DNA from: Megalopta genalis | Lineage: Eukaryota > Arthropoda > Insecta > Hymenoptera > Halictidae | Reading direction: 5' to 3' | DNA: 64,000 nt | NCBI RefSeq assembly: GCF_051020955.1 | Contig: NC_135017.1 | Span: 30,412,689 to 30,476,688 of the forward strand | Shown here: piece by piece, positions 33,288-44,744 of the stretch | Position numbering within the stretch: the first letter of the stretch is position 1 | How the letters are laid out: each line of letters begins with the position of its first letter | Position numbers and translations under genes: made by a program | The notes under the pieces: model-generated | Databases searched by the model: none | What the model was told of the DNA's origin: nothing | What the model saw: only the letters and a program-made list of their open reading frames with translations

Positions 33288-33629
33288 CAGTAACCCTTGA
33301 AAGAGGTGATTCCAGAGACGATTTGAAGTAACTTTTTACTTAGCGAAAATATTCTCCGTGACTTTGTTAACGAGTTATTAACGAAAAACACTGACCAATT
33401 AGGAAGCGAGTACAGCTAGCGCCCCGCTCTCGCGGCCGATTTCGCGCCGAGTTCGCTGTCCCGCTAAACACGCGCCAGTCGTACTCGCTTCCTGATTGGT
33501 CCGTGGTTTCTCGTTAATAACTCGTTAACGAACCTGCAACCAACAAGCTTCGCTATGGAAAGAGCTCTACATCAAATGACCTCAGGAATCGTCCCTTTCG
33601 AGAGTTTACAAGAGTATTGGGACACCCTG
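33288..33629. mobile_element. Long hairpin MITE
   Basis: Two arms of about 140 bp are inverted copies. The inner part is strongest: CGTTAACGAGTTATTAACGA and GGAAGCGAGTAC occur on both sides (33366-33412 and 33480-33530), around a GC-rich centre. Outer parts also align (GAAAG..GATTCC, TTAGCGAA). The right end reads inverted CAGGGTGTCCCAATACTC, a common DNA-transposon end; the left end is decayed. Non-coding. Confidence 0.75.
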
Positions 33630-33631
33630 TA

Positions 33632-34955
33632 TATGTCGACTGCGAAATAGCCAAAGTCATTGTTCTCAATTCATTCTTTCGCGAGCACATTCTGTTCCTT
33701 CTTCACGATTGCACTCGCAACGCGCAATGCTCTTCTCAATAAATCTCTTCGTTCGATTTCCAACTGTGTATCGCTTTCATCCTACACTGGCATCCGACGG
33801 AATGTTACAAGAAAATTCCTAAGGCAGGTATCCTTAGAATTCCGTTCAGGCTGTGATTCAATGTCTACGATGATTTCTTTTGTTACAAGCTGTTGAAATT
33901 TTTCATTTTTCTTTTTCAATGACCACAATAACAATCTGTAAATGTAAAGGGTGTGTCACGAAGTATCAAACATTAATCGCAAGTGTTACAATATTCTATA
34001 GATGAAATATCAAAAAATCATCCACTGTTTCATGCCTGCTTGATTATATGCAAAATTTATATTAATTTATGTAGTAATGTGAACATTTTTTAAAATATCC
34101 TGATCGAATAAATTTTAATTCTTGTAATTGATTTAGCTTTATATATAAACATTCTTGTAATTGATTTAGATTTTTTATATAGTTAGTTCTACGTGAAACT
34201 GAATCAATTGCAAGAATTAAAATTTATATTCGAAACAGCGTAAAATTTGTCGTATCTTTATTATTCTATTGCAATTAGATGCATTTTAGAAAAATACGAG
34301 ATTTGGCCGATAGCAGATTCTACGAATTATCCAATTTCTTTTTATCGAATAATGTAAATTAAATTTGCAAAATAAATTTTGATTCTTGTAACTGATTTAA
34401 AACTATATGCGATAAGAATAATAAAAAAGGAACAAGGAATTTCACGCAATTACGAAAACAGAAAATTAATGAAGTTTCGTTCAAGGAGCATGTGCGAGAG
34501 TTGATGATCTGCCAATTATTACAATATGATTTAGCTAACAATGAGCGAGGAATGGTTTGCGTTGGACGTCGTTCATCATCTATATCGTAAAACTGATTTA
34601 TCGAGCGGCTTACACATCCTTTAGCGAGTAGAGCCTAAGTCCTTCCCGATGCATCGTGTTGTTGCGAGTAATTGAGGATGTTACTGTAGGAGGTATTAGA
34701 AGGTTAATTATACAAGGTATCTAAGGAAAACTTGTGGTGCGTGTGCTCAGTGAACGTGAATCCGCAACCTTATCTGAGTGATATATAACTTTCTGTTCCA
34801 GTAACAGTAAAAGTAGAGAACATGCGCTTATGTACTCGTTGCTTATATCGCTTTAGATTCTGCGATAACGAAAGATTATCACTGAATTTTGTCGTAAATG
34901 ATATAAATGGGTTGGTAAAATACACACAGCATGTAAGTACATACGTTAGGAGCGT
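33632..34955. other. AT-rich, no gene seen
   Basis: TTGTAATTGATTTAG-type phrases recur near 34118-34160 and 34380-34400. GGGTGTGTCACGAAGTATC near 33950 resembles a transposon end but has no partner. Confidence 0.4.
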
Positions 34956-34958
34956 GTA

Positions 34959-35015
34959 CAGTAATTTCTCCCTAATTCGCGCTCAGATTGCGCAAAAGTC
35001 AGGGAGAAATTACTG
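34959..35015. mobile_element. Palindromic TA-MITE, 57-bp minimal copy
   Basis: TA at 34957-34958 and 35016-35017. Ends CAGTAATTTCTCCCT and its inverse are identical, and the middle keeps AATTCGCGCTCAGATTGCGC. It is a deletion form of the 216-248-bp family, reduced to little more than its two ends. Confidence 0.85.
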
Positions 35016-35018
35016 TAT

Positions 35019-35462
35019 TTAGAACGCGGCAGATATTGGCAGATATGATCGGTCATGAAAATATTCATTTTTCAAAACCGAATCACTTTTTCTGTAGCTT
35101 GGATTCTTTTTAGATCGGATATTAAAATGTAATATTAAAAATTTCAAATTTAAAGCAGGGCAGAGAGAGAGAAGCCAATTAACTGTGCCCTGTTGGCGGA
35201 CTTCAGAGGAATTTTCACTATTAAAAACAACTTCAACAATTTGATTGGCATTCATTAAGAACTCAAAGTTTCTTTTATCAATATAAATGTTTCCATCAAA
35301 TAAATATCTAATCTTCTTTTCCGTAATCTTAATACGTTTGATCAATACAATTAACACTAAACTTACTGTGGTGAAAATGACAGTTTCCTCATTTTGCGAT
35401 TGTACAATGTTTAGAGACTGTTTCATGGAAAATATTTGAATAATAAATAATACTTGCTCCAA
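35019..35462 (-). other. Open frame of 147 codons, unrecognised
   Basis: This frame is unusually long for such AT-rich DNA. The predicted product has one hydrophobic stretch (TTVSLVLIVLI, about residues 31-41), then a Lys/Ile/Asn-rich region. No family is recognised and no catalytic motif is visible. Its 3' end runs to within 3 bp of the 57-bp MITE. It may be a remnant of an unidentified transposon or a chance frame. Confidence 0.25.
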
Positions 35463-35789
35463 TAATGTAATTTATTCAAGTATTTTCCATGATAGACTCT
35501 CCAAATTTTGCAGATCTGCAAAATAAGGATATCTTATCTAGAAAGATTTTCTAAAGATTGAGATAATTTTTGTGATATTTTAAGAATTTCTGTATTTTAC
35601 ATGTTTAACAAATAAATAGCTAATTGAATTTAAATCAAAAAATTTAATATATATTTTTCGATAAATGTAAATTTAATTATGCTTGAACATAAACTAAAGG
35701 CACAGTAATTGGCCCCACAGTAAATGGCTCCACTTATCTAACCCATAATATTTTAAAATAAAATACATTTCGATCTGAGAATGAAAATG

Positions 35790-36040
35790 AAAATGAAATT
35801 TTCGGCAAGCATATAAATAATTTACGGAGATCGACAGAATGCATTGTTCAATTTTTCGTTAAAGGCTCAGATAAAAATTTAAAAATCATGGTTTTTTATT
35901 TTGATTGTCAGACCAAGACATTAATTTAACCTGAACGTTGTCTGGCAAACTAATCTTTCTAACATCTCAAAAACGTTCGAGACATTTGGTTTATATATTC
36001 GCGCGTCCAATTCGAAGGAAGCTATTACGTTCTATTAATA
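35790..36040 (+). repeat. Foldback-family arm, partial copy
   Basis: TTCGGCAAGCATATAAATAA, AGATCGACAGAATGCATTGT and AAAGGCTCAGATAAAAATTT follow the same order as at 50-160 and 18470-18540. The later part (about 35960-36020) is more diverged. Confidence 0.55.
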
Positions 36041-36429
36041 TTTGTCACATATTTTCATAGTCGGGCATCCAATTTATAAAAAGTACATTTAAGGTATGAT
36101 TTCACTGCTTCAATGTGAATGATGCTCGATCAAAAAATACGCGTTTTGCTTTTCTGAGAACTGTTGTTTCTCACAAAAGTTTCGCCAAACTCGTCGTCTA
36201 AAGTATTGTCATTTAGTAAAAAAACGTTACGCAATATTTCTAAAATGACGAAATACAGTTACGTTTGCAAATGAAATGAAATCATTAACGTTTTTAGATT
36301 CTGACGCAAATGGCGACACGGTTTCCCGTAATCAGGTTGCTTCCAAATTCTGTTCGCATCATTTTCTCACCAAGTATCACAATTCAGGGATTTAAGACTA
36401 GAAAAATGTAGAAAGTCGAAAAATAAGGA

Positions 36430-36501
36430 CTACCCTAATATACATATATTAGGGTAATAAATATATATAGTACTCTAATATACATATATTAGGGTAAAAA
36501 A

Positions 36502-36545
<44 letters not shown>
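36430..36545. repeat. AT-rich palindromes and TA array
   Basis: CTAATATACATATATTAG occurs twice (36436 and 36476) separated by GGGTAATAAATATATATAGT, followed by a (TA)n run to 36545. Confidence 0.85.
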
Positions 36546-36548
<3 letters not shown>

Positions 36549-36892
36549 TGTGGAATAATGTTTGCAGATTATATCGCGAGCGAAAGAAAATTAATCATTT
36601 AAATGTAGGTACACAGGTCCGTTTAGATATCGTATAATACAATGTAGCATACTGAACGTTAGTTCAGGTAACTGTAGATATCTGAAACCTTATTCGACTT
36701 GTATACGTATTTTTTCTTCTTATTTCATATATGCAGATGTAGTATGAATACATTAAATCCACAATCTACTGGTGAATAAACTGTAAATGATACCGCTAAT
36801 TCGCACATTTACAAATTAATTTCCAAGAATAACAGTTACTACAACAGCACGCAACTTCCATTTTATATCGTTTTAGAAATTCAAATCAGAGT

Positions 36893-37100
36893 TGGACATT
36901 ACTCGAATTATCGCGAATAAATATTTATCCAAGATAATTATCCGAATGAATTCTTTTCAGTCGAATATTTTGTACGAATAACAATTATTCATTATTCGTA
37001 ACGAATTGTACTATCTACTTATTTAAATAATTGTTTATGCTTCATTTGAATAAATTATTCGTATCGAGTTTGTAAAATGATTCGAATAATGATGCGAATA
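36893..37100. repeat. Array of ATTCGAATAA palindromic words
   Basis: Begins GAGTTGGACATTACTCGAAT and continues with many variants of TTATTCGAATAAT, for example GATAATTATCCGAATGAA and ATTATTCGTATCGAG. Same opening phrase as the array at 31966. Confidence 0.6.
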
Positions 37101-38227
37101 ATTATTGACTCCTGTTGCTTTTTACATAATTCTTTGAGAATATATTTATACGAATACATTCCGTTATGTACATATATAGATATACATATACAGAATCAGT
37201 TCAATTTCTATTGCTCTGATCATTTAGTTACGCATCACTGATCGATCTATCGAAAAGTAACGAATCTCTGTTCAAAAATTTGAAAAGAAGTTAATTTTAG
37301 AAAATTAACATGGAAGAAATTAATAAATAAACCGTGAGAAGAATTACATTAGTTTCTCTTCTCTTTATTCGAATTAATAATTTCTTTACACGAATGAATT
37401 GTTATTTGAATAAAATTGTATTCAATAAATCTTACTATTGTCCAGATAAATCTTTATTCGGCCGGATATATATATATTCGATAGACTTTATCTCTTATCC
37501 GAATAAAATGTTGCCGGACTTTCATTCAAATGTACACGATAACAATATCGTATCGTATAATATCCTTCCAAGACCGTTAAACTTTTTTTCAGTTCTGTTC
37601 ACGTGACGGTAGATCAGTGTACGAATGGTTGGCATTGCACGGTCGATGAAAATTTTAATTTATTCATGGCTACGAGTCGGAATGTTACGTAGAATTCGAA
37701 ATCAGATTACTATTCCCTCTGCTCGAGCGTATACGTCGGCCGCGATTACCTTCACGCAATCGGGTAATTTGAAAATTGTTTTCTCGTCGAAGTATATGTC
37801 GTGCGATTCGCGTGTTTTAGTTATCTGCTCTTCCATTACCACATTACCAAAATGACGAAAAAGCCAATTACACTGTCGGCGGCGTTTCATTCACCTGGCC
37901 ACGGTTTGTCTGCAGCTGTATTACGTTCTAATGTAATTAAAGTCTCTACTTTTGGTATAATTAATCAAATTTTGGTCATATATCAATCGACATTTTTTTA
38001 GGCACTTATCACGCGATGCATTCTTTGCGAGACGATAGTAATTAATGCGTTGCGCATCCGTTTTGTCCAACTATCAGTACATAGTACTTTTGTTAACAGC
38101 GTCAGAATGTCTGTAGTTCCGATATTGTTAAATCAAAGAATGTTACTAGACTAGATCTTATTTATTTATTTAAGCATATAATGTCAGGAAATGGACTTGG
38201 TTTTACATTACGTGTATCTTATGTCTC

Positions 38228-38285
38228 TCATTCCTCACACTTCTCGTTACACTTCTCATTACACTTCTCGTTACACTTCTCCTAT
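38228..38285 (+). repeat. 12-bp tandem repeat (ACTTCTCGTTAC)
   Basis: Four units of CACTTCTCGTTA or CACTTCTCATTA in tandem. It accounts for the HFSLHFSLHFS residues in the overlapping frame. Confidence 0.9.
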
Positions 38286-38580
38286 TTTCTCGTAACGTTG
38301 TATGAAGTACTGTTCCTATTGATTGAGTTTTTTTTAATTGCATTCGATCAGGTATTTCTCCAATAATGTTGACGCTTCTAGCCTTTTCTTACCGTGGTCA
38401 TTGAACAAGTTCAATTTTTAATGCTGTTACCAAGTCTATGAATGGGACACACAGAATATTTATGGGTGGGATGATGGGATGTTAAGTTTTGATTTTTGAA
38501 CTTTATTTAAAGTTAGTGCATTTTCTGTCAAGTTTAGATTTTCTGAGGTTTATTCAAAGTTAATTATCGAATTATCGAAA

Positions 38581-38739
38581 ATGTCTTCGAAACGAAATCG
38601 CGTTTGCATAAACAGAATGAAGGAAGCTGTAAATGAAGTTATTATTGTTGGAATTTCGATAAGATCAGTAGCCAAAGCTTTTAATATAAATAAATCACAT
38701 TTAGCTCGGCTGGTGAAGCAAACTAAAGAAAATAAATAG
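38581..38739 (+). pseudogene. pogo-like transposase N-terminal HTH fragment
   Basis: A 52-codon frame from ATG reads MSSKRNRVCINRMKEAVNEV, then VGISIRSVAKAFNINKSHLA and RLVKQTKENK before TAG. This is the pipsqueak-type helix-turn-helix found at the start of pogo/Tigger transposases (basic start, M-x-A-x-x-x-V, G-S-I-R-x-A-x-x-F-x-I-x-x-x-L-x-R). It binds the element's ends. Past the TAG the frame continues NIGKKRVFSID, like the linker after the HTH, then stops again. No DDE domain follows. Short size kept it below usual gene-finding limits. Confidence 0.75.
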
Positions 38740-38805
38740 TTTATATATGTACCAAATATTGGTAAGAAAAGAGTATTTAGTATTGATTGAGAATTTTGTC
38801 TTCCT

Positions 38806-38875
38806 AATTGAGCCGTTTATTTTGAAAGTGGCCTAAGTCCATTTATTTGAAAATCCAGATATTTAAGGTTTTTAC
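38806..38875 (+). repeat. Partial copy of the 39067-39428 arm
   Basis: AATTGAGCCGTTTATTTTGA, AAGTGGCCTAAGTCCATTTA match the arm sequence at 39157-39205. It lies directly after the pogo-like fragment, so the arm may come from the same element. Confidence 0.6.
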
Positions 38876-38993
38876 GTTTTAATAATAATTAATAAATTTA
38901 AAAATATTGCTAATTGATAACGTGGTGGTATAATGTTTTTGTGTTTCTAAGGGTCACTACGTTCTTTCAGCTTTGCTGACATGAAATTATATA

Positions 38994-39030
<37 letters not shown>

Positions 39031-39066
39031 TAATATAATAATATAATATAATAATATATATAATAT

Positions 39067-39428
39067 AAAAAACTAATCTTGGTATTAATCTTATAAATGT
39101 TTGCATATATCTTCTTCGTATCTTTGCAATTGTACATTCTTGCAGTAGTTTTCAAGTAATTGAGCCGTTCATTTTGAAAGTGGCCCAAGTTCATTTTTCA
39201 AAAACACCGGGCTAGCTATTTTAATATTCACATTTAATTATATATACATATAATATATATATGTGAATATTAAAATAGCTAGCTCGGTGTTTTTGAAAAA
39301 TGAACTTGGGCCTCTTTCAAAATAAACGGCTCAATTACTTGAAAACTACTGCAAGAATGTACAATTGCAAAGATACGAAGAAGATATATGCAAATATTTA
39401 TAAGATTAATACCAAGATTAGTTTTTTC
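39067..39428. repeat. Long, nearly perfect inverted repeat (~170-bp arms)
   Basis: The left arm (39067-39236) and right arm (about 39260-39428) are inverse copies with few differences. Shared words include AAAAAACTAATCTTGGTATT, GCAATTGTACATTCTTGCAG and AAAACACCG(G/A)GCTAGCTATT. The loop is about 20 bp of TA-rich DNA. An AT-satellite (39000-39065) abuts the left arm. No TA or TTAA duplication is evident. Confidence 0.9.
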
Positions 39429-39429
39429 A

Positions 39430-41020
39430 TTTCATTACATAACGTTGCACTTATGAATACGTTCAATGCAACCAATTGATAAATGGGACGAAATGCACTT
39501 TTCAAAGAAATTAAAAATAAAGCGAGCTAACGTGGGAGAAACTCATTGACACTATGCGTTCTTATGGTAAAAGAATCGATCTTTCGATTGTTTCAAACTA
39601 GAATTAGATACGTCGTTCAATTTTTTTGTTCTAAACAAAAGTGTCTCGTGCATGACAGTTCTCCCTTGTATCAGGGATTCTGCGACAGCAATAGTCGAGT
39701 ATAAAATAATGAAAAACATGCACGGGAGAATAATAAATAGCGTGTGTTTATTATTTTGTTCTAAAAAGTGAGGAACGAAAGTATCGTTTAAACGATAATT
39801 TACTTCGTTAGGTCGTTTAACCTAACGTTTCAATGTTTATTTTGAAACAACACGGACAGTAGATCGACGTGTACTCTACTAATTAAATCATTTAGCTAAA
39901 GAAGGTCTGTCTATATAGACTGGCAATCTCATAATTGCACGAACGCAGTGAGCTTTCAGTGTCGAGGTTATAAATAGAGTTTTAATTGAGTTGAAACCGT
40001 GAAAAAGGCATTTGATCCTCGAAACACGTCTCCGTCTCATTGCAGCGTATTTCTGAAATATTAAAATTCCAACGGCGACGTTTTGAATAAGTGAAACGGC
40101 CCACAGACGATATGTTTAAAACATACACAACAGTGCTGAAAATCTTCAATATGAAATCTCTGTGGGGAAAATTGCGATTTAAGCTGTATTTTGAACCAAT
40201 TACCGGACTGCGGATTTGAATGCATAATGAAAATTGCCTGCATTAACTGCACGATACGAGAACTGCGGAAACATTTATTTCTTTCCTTATTAATTTGAAC
40301 AAGTTGCAAATAATATAATAAACATTTTTCAATTCTCTAAATGTTTTTACTGTTTTAAGGTCGATTTTAGCGCATCCCACGTTTAGCGGAGATTTTTATA
40401 AATAAATATACTGTTATGAGAATTACCGATCAAATTTTATTAAAAAAATGCAATGTCTTTAATTTAATAATGTTGTTTTGAAATATAGGTAAAATTGTTG
40501 TAAGGGCGCAGTAACCAGGCGGTGGCACAGCAATTTACCACACTTACTCTACTCAGACCCGAAGATCCTTGGAAACGAGAGTCTTCACCGTGGATCGCGG
40601 TTTCGTTAAATATGTAAATTGATCCGATATAAACGTTGAGATATTTTCCCCGAAAAAAATCCCGCGGGAGCAGCGTATTGTTACGATAATAAATTCTTGC
40701 TCGCGACAATATTCCGCCCATGGAAATCTTCCATATGCGATTCTTTACGGATGTTCTAGCTAGCATAAACTGTGCACCGATGTTCCGAAAGGCAAACAGC
40801 CGTGCGACGATTAAAGATATCTCCGAGCTGCTATAGTTGCTCACTGTGAACCAAGGAGAACACTAAAAATAACGTATTTACGACATTTATTGATATCACC
40901 CCTCTACCGTCGCGATTCAGCTTACCCCGTACGCGACGGTCTCTTACTTTCCCTGCACTATTCTGGCGAATGAATAACAAGTGACCTTATTGTTCATTGT
41001 ACTCGAAGGAAATGATTAGG
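39430..41020. other. No gene recognised
   Basis: A 126-codon minus-strand frame at 40464-40844 lies in somewhat GC-richer DNA but shows no domain I recognise. A palindrome CGTTAGGTCGTTTAACCTAA sits at 39806. Confidence 0.35.
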
Positions 41021-41026
41021 GATTAA

Positions 41027-41460
41027 CCCGGCCACAGTGGAATCAAATTATGAATTTCGACGAAAAAGTGCGCAATTTTTTGTACTGTTTTTAAACGATT
41101 CCGTCAATGATAATAAGTACAAAATAACGTTTAAACATGTTTTACAAATGTGATCGAGAAGTAAATGAACATCCAATTACATGTAGTTACGTCTTGTGTG
41201 ATATCTTGTAACACGGAATACATAAACCTACATTGCAGTCTGGGCAACAGTATCTCGTTTCCTTTCTAATTCTCTTTCGATCTATTCGACTTGAACAGCA
41301 CACTGCACACAATCTGTGTAGTCGATTTTTCTTTGTTAGCTGTTGCTGGAATATATGCAATAAAATGTCTTTCTGCCGAACGAAGTGATGATGGAGAAGC
41401 AGGAGGTCGGCCTGTTTCAATCGTTTTTGGTAATGTTTGATGGTATTTTGCAATTAGACC
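41027..41460 (-). mobile_element. piggyBac-like element, 3' end only
   Basis: TTAA at 41023-41026 is followed by CCCGGCCACAGTGG, a plausible terminal repeat. A decayed transposase C-terminus lies on the minus strand about 160 bp in, the expected layout for the 3' end. No matching inverted end was found to the right; the element breaks off at or before the TATTAGTC array near 41460. Confidence 0.65.
41187..41450 (-). pseudogene. piggyBac transposase C-terminus, frameshifted
   Basis: Two frames carry adjacent pieces. The upstream one reads TGRPPASPSSLRSAERHF then IAYIPATANKEKSTTQ, like the RP--PLR--ERHFP--IP-T linker of piggyBac transposases. After a one-base shift near 41325 the coding continues LCAVCCSSRIDRKRI, ETRYCCPDCNVGLCIPC and YKISHKT then stop. 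That is the cysteine-rich zinc-binding end (C-x2-C, C-x2-C, LC--C, H). The catalytic domain is missing. Confidence 0.8.
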
Positions 41461-41461
41461 T

Positions 41462-41580
41462 ATTATTTGTAGTCTATTATTAGTCTATTATTAGTCTATT
41501 ATTATAGTCTATTATTGTAGTCTATTATTATTTGTATTACTATTTGTAGTCTATTATTATAGTCTATTATTTGAAGACGA
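41462..41580 (+). repeat. AGTCTATTATT array
   Basis: Seven or more units of TAGTCTATTATT with variable spacing. Confidence 0.9.
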
Positions 41581-41592
41581 AACTGCAAATGT

Positions 41593-41594
<2 letters not shown>

Positions 41595-41632
<38 letters not shown>
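41595..41632 (+). repeat. CT microsatellite
   Basis: An uninterrupted (CT)n run of about 38 bp. Confidence 0.95.
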
Positions 41633-41637
<5 letters not shown>

Positions 41638-41639
41638 TC

Positions 41640-42340
41640 GCCTTTCTTTCGTATGCATATAATATCTAAGCATTCCATACTGCTTGGTCTAAAAGGTATA
41701 CGAAAATTTTATAATAATGTTTTTTCCATTTGCTACATCATAGTATTTGATATTTAAAATTGTGATCAATGTATGGCCTTTGGAATATTCTTGATTTTAT
41801 TATTCTTTTTGTTTACGTTATTATTAATGGATATATTAATATTTATAGAAGTCATATGTACAAAGATCAAGAATTCTAATCAAATTTCATAATAAAACTT
41901 CTTTATTGAAATTCCAATTTCCTAGAAAATTATTGATGGCATTTTGTTACTTTATTTACTTGTTAAATAAAAGCATTATTATAATTTAACGGATACGATT
42001 ATCATTGTACTGATAAGTCAATTTGGTATGCAACTTTATATCACATAAATTTTAATTGAACTGCGGCATCTAGGATTTACGTATTTATCTGAAAAAAACG
42101 TCGTGAAAACAAATTCTATAGATTCAATAAAATTGTGCGATCTGAAACCCATACTGATACGTAGCATTGGTGACTAGAACGTTAAGCGACCAATATTTCG
42201 GAAGTGGAAACACGTGATTCGCGGCGTTCTTCCTTGCATCGACAGAATTATACGCGCCACTCTGTAATAAAAATATGCTAATTTGTAGCGGTGCCAATAA
42301 AGTACTATTATTTAGCGTGCAACACGGATGGATCTCGAAA
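41640..42340. other. AT-rich, no gene seen
   Basis: No terminal repeats and no supported frame; the 85-codon minus frame (42124-42381) has no motif. Confidence 0.4.
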
Positions 42341-43150
42341 ATTATCATCTTCGATGGGCGAATCGCGGCGTGAGCTCTCATTTCGCGTGATTAATGCGTC
42401 ATCGAGCCAAAGCCAAGAAACCGGCGTGGGCGTAATTTATTGGAGGCGGCGCGGTTTCGGTTTCTCAGGTGTCGGGAAATTCACTTGATCAGCATGCACA
42501 GACTCGAGCCATCTAGTTTGTAAACACGAATGTTTCCTTTTCGTCGGCTCGCGCAGCTGCAAGCTCGCGCGATCGGGCCACGCGTCCATGGTGAGAGACG
42601 AGCTTTCGTCGTTTTTCAGCGTAAAAAGACCGAATGGGTTTTCCTCGACTCCACGGGCTTTTCGCGTAATCTTGTAAAAGGGGTGTGCTTGAGAAGGATT
42701 TAGGAAGCTCGGTTGCTGGCTGGAGGTGGAGCCAGCAGAAGGAGAACTTAACTCGATCGATCGTAGGCGTCGCGTCGCGTCGCGTCGCCTCGCCTCCCGG
42801 TGGCCGTCGTTTCTGTTGGAAAAGCTTCGCTCGACTTTCAACGTTTCGATTGATCGAATCCCGTATCCCGTATCCCACATCCGGCAACCTTCGAAGATTC
42901 AAATTCTCGAGGTCAAGATCGACATTCGAAAGTTCGGGAACTAGCGCGGACCTTGATCCGAATGCGGATCGGCATCGGTTATCGAGGAACGTTTGCGAGC
43001 TCGGCCGAAACCGAAGTTGTCTTTTGATTTCTGCGACGTTTACGAGTCTCGTAATCGGTAGTTTCACGATCTTAACGAGCGTTCTTCTGCTTGGGCGATT
43101 AACCCCTTCCGCTACAGCATCGGGTCGGACGCGTGACAAAGATTTCATGC
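42340..43150. other. GC/CpG-rich island with overlapping frames
   Basis: Sharp rise in GC and CpG, with a (GTCGC)n-like run near 42770-42790. Frames are long on both strands (plus 42685-43398, 237 codons; minus 42513-43148, 211 codons; minus 42437-42880, 147 codons), which is expected where stops are rare. The plus frame runs far into AT-rich DNA after 43140, where it encodes Ile/Phe-rich hydrophobic residues; that argues against one real exon. A TTAA followed by CCCCTTCCGCTACAG lies at 43101-43119. Candidate promoter or first exon; no product named. Confidence 0.35.
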
Positions 43151-44110
43151 ATACTCTATTAAATACGAATGATATTCGTTTCTTCGGAAATCAAATGAAT
43201 AGAATTTTAATTTTCATAAACTTTAATCATATGAAATATCACAACGTGAAAAGAGTAGCATCATTTGAAGACATCAACTCTATTTTTGCTGATAGTTTAA
43301 TTTTTTTTCATAATTTTGCTACATTTATTTTATCCATAATTACTATATTAACATTGTGTATTTTAATGTTCATTTTAAATGATCAATTTTTAAATTAAAA
43401 AATTTATCGAAAGATTATAATGGATTTTTGTGAATTCCCATTTTTGATGAACTTCCATCATTATATTATTAGTTACTGAGATGAATTCATTGACAGTATT
43501 ATATTTTATTAATGAATTATGAAATCCAACACGTTGCACATTAAAATCCATCAATGATATCGAAGATGTGAATATCCAGAATTTAATAATATTATATTCG
43601 ATTCATATACTGCTAAAAATATTCAATATATGTATAATAAATCAGTTTTGATTACCTGATCTTGATAATCGAGTAATTATCGCTTTTAATAACGCTGCTC
43701 GATTATTCGTAACTTCTATCGACGTAATTCATTCACGAACCGTTCCTTTATTAGGAATTAAAATCGTTGCCACACCGAAACAAATTGATCAAATATCGTT
43801 AATTACATGTCGATTTGGTTTATTCGATTATTCTGTTGTCAAAGCCTAGAAATAAAAGTGGGAATTGAAACTGATTCGTTCTACAAGTGAAATTATTAAG
43901 GACGCAAAAGTGCTAATCAACCTGGATGTGACAGAAATCGTTTTACAGGATGTATAAAAATTATATGTCACGATTGTCACAGCGCGATTCTACATTTCTG
44001 AATCGGCGGAGATTTGTTAAAAAAGTGGATCAAGTGGATCATGATTGCAACGTATAGTACTCATCTAGGGTAACAAAAGTCTGAAAGAAACCATGGGTCT
44101 CAAGCCAAAC
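43151..44110. other. AT-rich, no gene seen
   Basis: No terminal-repeat pair and no RNA gene recognised. Confidence 0.4.
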
Positions 44111-44116
44111 CCTTAT

Positions 44117-44740
44117 ATAAAAAACGATGTTAAAAACGACACGTAAAATTTATATAGGGTGTCCCCAAAATCGTACTACCACCGGTCGGTTAGTGGACCT
44201 ACATGCATAAATAAGTCGAAAGAAAGAGCAAGATTTGTTCATTTAAGGTATTAGGGAGAATTGACTTTGAAGATGCGTAAAATTCGCATGACTGGTAGTA
44301 CAGTAATGTCTCTCTAACTGACGCTCAGATTGTATTAAAAAAATGAACAATTTAGGAACAGGAGGAGGCGCAAAATAACCTTGCGCTTCGATTTTATAAT
44401 TGTTAACAATTGTCGAGCGGAAAAACGAGCCACGAAGTTCGAACAATAACATCGACTTTTCCCGAGTTGCCCATTTTTGTGCATAATCTGAGCGTCAGTT
44501 AGGGAGACATTACTGTATGACGGGAAGTAGAATTGGTATGTCATGACCAGACGCGTCGCTTGTATTCCGATTCAATAGTATTATTTGTTTAACCTAATTT
44601 TTCTTGAAAACGGAGTCTCAAATGAAGAAATGTTATTCTTGCCTTTCGATTTTTGCATATAAAATCACTCCCCGGCCTGCCGTACCACGATTATGCGGAC
44701 ACCCTATATAATTTTCGTCGTTTTTAACATCGTTTTTTAT
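44117..44740. mobile_element. TIR element with nested MITE
   Basis: Inverted ends of about 55 bp: ATAAAAAACGATGTTAAAAA, then (after a few bases) ATATAGGGTGTCC on the left, and the inverse on the right (44690-44740). Just inside, CGTACTACCACCGGTCGG and the inverted right side CGTGGTACGGCAGGCCGG are also alike. The internal 44301-44515 segment is a separate MITE inserted later. Without it the element is about 400 bp and non-coding. Superfamily not settled. Confidence 0.75.
44301..44515. mobile_element. Palindromic TA-MITE, copy 3 (nested)
   Basis: TA at 44299-44300 and 44516-44517. Ends CAGTAATGTCTCTCTAACTG and inverted CAGTAATGTCTCCCTAACTG, followed by ACGCTCAGATT on both sides. The middle AATTGTTAACAATT is the palindrome centre. 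It is inserted in the TIR element 44117-44740. Confidence 0.9.
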
Positions 44741-44744
44741 CTGA

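Larger units (their letters stand above)
35465..38175. other. AT-rich, no host gene seen
   Basis: Holds the repeats listed separately. The GC-richer part at 37600-37960 has overlapping frames on both strands (plus 37625-37855, minus 37702-37890, plus 37801-38001), none recognisable. Confidence 0.4.

Noticed and set aside
42513..43398. 211-codon minus and 237-codon plus frames
   Set aside because: They overlap on opposite strands in a GC-rich island where stops are rare. Neither has a recognisable domain, and the plus frame runs on into AT-rich DNA of different character.
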